A stretch of 64,000 nt of DNA, taken from contig NZ_JAFCNB010000021.1 in NCBI RefSeq assembly GCF_017896165.1, forward strand, positions 56,916 through 120,915, written 5' to 3'. Below the pieces are notes generated by a model. It saw nothing but the letters and a program-made list of their open reading frames with translations. It was not told the DNA's origin and made no database searches. Shown in pieces: positions 61,880-64,000 of the stretch (positions are counted from its first letter, which is position 1; the number at the start of each line of letters is the position of its first letter). This stretch comes from Microbispora oryzae. Lineage in GTDB: Bacteria; Actinomycetota; Actinomycetes; Streptosporangiales; Streptosporangiaceae. The position numbers were made by a program, and so were the translations under genes.

Positions 61880-62341
61880 TCAGTCGGCCGGGCGGCCGTA
61901 CGCCCCGGCCCTCCGGCCGCGCCGCCGCGCCCTGCGCCACAGCGGGAGGGCGTACGGATAACCGCCGTCGTCGAGGCCCGCCAGGCGCTCGAACACGTTC
62001 CACGACGCCGGATGGCCGCAGACCAGCAGCGACAGGCCGGAGGCCGCCACGTAGAGGACCAGCATCGGCAGGCCCACACAGGCGGCGTACTGCGTGGCGT
62101 GCCGCGACTCGTGATCGAGCAGCGGGCCGGTCAGATAGCCGTCCGGGTGCTTGGTCAGGATCACGTTGCCGACCGTGAACGCCCCCGCCACGGGGAAGGG
62201 GATGCGGTAGCCGTGGGCGTAGACCAGGCCCCGCTCGCCCCGGCGCGTCGTGGCGCGGCCGATCCGGGCGATCAGCAGTCCCAGGGGCGTGGAGAGGTTG
62301 ACGTAGTTGACCACCTGCCTGACCCGGTGCGCACGCCGCAT
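61880..62341 (-). CDS. Membrane protein with HESRH motif
   Basis: The 153-residue protein (MRRAHRVRQVVNYVNLSTPL) has a His-Glu-x-x-His motif in LLDHESRHATQYAACVG, followed by one or two membrane helices (LPMLVLYVAASGLSLLVCG). Upstream it reads GLVYAHGYRIPFPVAGAFTV. The HExxH suggests a zinc-metalloprotease-like site, but no third ligand can be fixed. An in-frame ATG at 62383 exists; 62341 follows GGGGG and is preferred. The C-terminus is Arg-rich. Similar short proteins occur in other actinomycetes, and no function is known to me. Confidence 0.65.
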   Translation of the reverse strand: MRRAHRVRQVVNYVNLSTPLGLLIARIGRATTRRGERGLVYAHGYRIPFPVAGAFTVGNVILTKHPDGYLTGPLLDHESRHATQYAACVGLPMLVLYVAASGLSLLVCGHPASWNVFERLAGLDDGGYPYALPLWRRARRRGRRAGAYGRPAD

Positions 62342-62396
62342 CCCCCCAGCATCGGGGAGGACACCCGCCGGGGTAAAGCACACTCGCGACGAGCCC

Positions 62397-62948
62397 TCAG
62401 GCGTTTCCGTACCGGCGGAGCAGCCAGGAACCGGCCGAGCGGGTGGCGACGACGGCGAGCGCCACCGCGACGGCCCCGCCGTACAGGTAGCAGAACCCGG
62501 ACGGGTCTCCCGCGATGGCGAGGTCTCCGGCGGCCTGCGGAGTGGCCAGGACGAAGGAGCTCACGAGCCACCCGGCGGCGGGCACGAGTGCGCCGAGCTT
62601 GCCGCCCGTCAGCCTGCCCATCGCGTACGGCACCGCGAAGAGGATCACCAGCCACCCGACGGCGGCCACCGGGAGGTCTCCGGCGTACCAGGAGTGCTCG
62701 AATCCGCCGACCACGCCCAGCACGACGCCCAGCAGGAACAGCACGCCGTAGGTCGCGCCCGTCACCGCGCCCGCGAGAGGGCCCCCGAGAGAGTCCGCGG
62801 CCTCTTCCCGGCCTGACGGCGCCCAGGGGGCGACGGCGTCGGGCGCCGGATCCGGAAACCCGGGCCCCGCGCCGTCGCCGGCCGGGCCAGAGAAGCCCGG
62901 CCGCGCGGCGTCGCCGGTGATCCCGTGCCCGGGCGCCTCCTCGGTCAT
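62397..62948 (-). CDS. Multi-pass membrane protein (DUF6113-like)
   Basis: The 183-residue protein begins MTEEAPGHGITGDAARPGFS, with a Gly/Pro/Ala-rich cytoplasmic stretch (1-55) followed by four or more membrane helices (GATYGVLFLLGVVLGVVGGF, GWLVILFAVPYAMGRLTGGK and others). It matches a short actinobacterial membrane family next to mshB (I believe DUF6113). No transport motif is evident. It is 10 bp from mshB in the same direction, so the two are probably one transcript. Confidence 0.75.
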   Translation of the reverse strand: MTEEAPGHGITGDAARPGFSGPAGDGAGPGFPDPAPDAVAPWAPSGREEAADSLGGPLAGAVTGATYGVLFLLGVVLGVVGGFEHSWYAGDLPVAAVGWLVILFAVPYAMGRLTGGKLGALVPAAGWLVSSFVLATPQAAGDLAIAGDPSGFCYLYGGAVAVALAVVATRSAGSWLLRRYGNA

Positions 62949-62958
62949 GCCGCCGAGA

Positions 62959-63864
62959 CTAGCCGATGCCGGCGAACAGGTCGGTCTCCCGGTCGTACGG
63001 CTCGCCCAGGCCGCCCGCCTCGTGCGGAGCGCCGGGCCCGGGCGGCCCGGGTACGCCCGCGCGCAGGATGAAGTGCTCGACACCGAAGATCTGCTGCCCC
63101 ACGTCGTTGGACAGGGCGAACCACGGCGGGTCGACCGAGAGCTGGGTGGCGTGCGCGCGCATGGCGTCGATCTTCGCCTCCACGTACGGCCGGGCGTCGA
63201 TCTCCGTGGTGACGTCCTCGTCGCGGCAGCCGAACGGCATGTCGTCGACGTCCTCGACCAGGAACCGGACGCCCGCCTCGCGCATCGACTCGGCCGACCG
63301 GCGCATCACCGACCTCGGCATCGCCGTGTAGTAGAACTTCGCGACCCGCCAGGGCTCGCCCCCGGGGTGGGCGGGGTCGGCGGCCAGCTTGAACGCCCGC
63401 CAGGAGACCCGATGGGCCTGGATGTGGTCGGGGTGCCCGTAATAGCCGTTCTCGTCATAGGTGACCAGCACCTGCGGGCGGACCTCCCGGATGATCTCGA
63501 CGAGCTCGGCCGCCGCCTCGTCGAGGTCCGCCTGCCAGAAACAGCCGGGACGACCGTTGGAGGCCGCGCCCATCATGCCGGAGTCGCGCCAGTGGCCCGG
63601 CCCGCCGAGGAACCGGTGGTCGGTCACACCGATCGCCTTGCAGGCGTCCGCCAGCTCCCCGATCCGGTACGTGCCGAGGGTGTCGTCGCGGTCGGGCGCG
63701 TGGTGGGCGAGGTGCTCCGGGATGACCTCGCCCTCTTCACCGAGCGTGCAGGTCACCAGCGTGACGTGGGCGCCCTCCGCGGCGTACTTCGCCATGGTCG
63801 CCCCGGTCTCGATCGTCTCGTCGTCCGGATGGGCGTGCACGAGCAGCAACCGGCGATCAGTCAT
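62959..63864 (-). CDS. mshB: Mycothiol deacetylase MshB
   Basis: The 301-residue enzyme (start [20 protein letters not shown] at 63864) has the zinc-binding LmbE/PIG-L motif AHPDDE near residue 11 and the third ligand His in [14 protein letters not shown]. It deacetylates N-acetyl-glucosaminyl-inositol in mycothiol synthesis, in the cytoplasm. The sequence is the actinobacterial MshB type. Divergent open reading from a possible IS end begins about 15-90 bp upstream. Confidence 0.95.
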   Translation of the reverse strand: MTDRRLLLVHAHPDDETIETGATMAKYAAEGAHVTLVTCTLGEEGEVIPEHLAHHAPDRDDTLGTYRIGELADACKAIGVTDHRFLGGPGHWRDSGMMGAASNGRPGCFWQADLDEAAAELVEIIREVRPQVLVTYDENGYYGHPDHIQAHRVSWRAFKLAADPAHPGGEPWRVAKFYYTAMPRSVMRRSAESMREAGVRFLVEDVDDMPFGCRDEDVTTEIDARPYVEAKIDAMRAHATQLSVDPPWFALSNDVGQQIFGVEHFILRAGVPGPPGPGAPHEAGGLGEPYDRETDLFAGIG

Positions 63865-63878
63865 GGACCAGAGCCTAG

Positions 63879-64000
63879 TACTCCAGCCGTAGATGGCGAT
63901 CTTGCGTGTGGGCTGGTGGCAGAGATGGGAACGGCCACCGCGATCATCGAGTGTTGTGCTGACAATCAAAGATCAGGCGGTGGCCGCAGGCGATAGCGTA
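63879..64000 (+). mobile_element. Possible end of an insertion sequence with partial transposase start
   Basis: Past the mshB start, the DNA changes to TACTCCAGCCGTAGATGGCG and further into an open frame from GTG 63956 ([15 protein letters not shown] to the window edge). The sequence resembles left ends of actinobacterial elements I recall (IS701-like), but neither the inverted repeat partner nor the transposase body is in view. CTAG immediately before (63875-63878) might be the target site. Treat as a hint only. Confidence 0.25.

Overview
The window is very GC-rich DNA with the dense gene packing, frequent GTG starts and overlapping start and stop codons of a filamentous actinomycete. Gene content points to the Streptosporangiaceae or a close relative (Nonomuraea, Streptosporangium and Microbispora type). 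Supporting genes are mycothiol synthesis (mshB), two mycosin-like subtilases, a sigE/anti-sigma/htrA/tatB/mrp neighbourhood shared with mycobacteria, DUF3107, DUF3117, MoeZ and a Ku/LigD-type end-joining set. The genus is an inference; no rRNA gene is present to settle it.

Layout. 1-2000: a leftward group with the N-terminal part of a probable teichoic-acid-type polymerase, an alkyltransferase-like protein and a small unknown. 2098-6106: a leftward four-gene unit made of two copies of [membrane protein + mycosin-like subtilase]; one subtilase has its catalytic residues and the other has lost them. 6388-8577: moeZ and an alpha/beta hydrolase. 8769-13441: an island of five small secreted proteins, separated by long non-coding stretches. 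Three share a ~215-240 nt upstream leader, and four share a GACATTTCC/GGAAATGTC-type hairpin about 33-45 nt before the start codon. 13709-16577: Ku divergent from separate ligase and polymerase genes.

16643-21598: TetR, DUF3107, an ArsR gene followed by a decayed SRPBCC gene, a ferritin-like protein and a DEAD-box helicase. 21929-33925: mixed housekeeping genes, including two hydrolases/oxygenases, a RecB-like nuclease, an MBL-fold protein that has lost metal ligands, a NUDIX hydrolase, a 1158-residue membrane-anchored propeller protein, a CPBP protease and a CoA-ester lyase. 34044-40826: MgtE-type protein, DUF1003, mrp, tatB, htrA, anti-sigma factor, sigE and an O-methyltransferase, in an order close to the mycobacterial sigE region. 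40871-50597: aminopeptidase A, DUF3117, PaaX, Tag glycosylase, tandem LOG proteins, and the lysine/diaminopimelate genes dapE and dapC with ferredoxin fdxA.

50717-58879: an orphan lipoprotein, a methyltransferase, and a three-gene module in which two large paralogues (one with a sigma-region-4-like helix-turn-helix) flank a UvrD-like helicase with a RelE/ParE-like N-terminus. 58973-63864: a cysteinyl-tRNA-synthetase-like protein lacking HIGH and KMSKS motifs, several membrane or exported unknowns, a quinone-oxidoreductase-like enzyme behind four 10-bp repeats, and mshB. The last ~120 bp may be the end of an insertion sequence.

The strongest candidates for undescribed biology are the small-secreted-protein island with its shared leader, and the paralogue-helicase-paralogue module. 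Several degenerate enzymes (pseudo-mycosin, pseudo-MBL, pseudo-CysRS) form a second theme.
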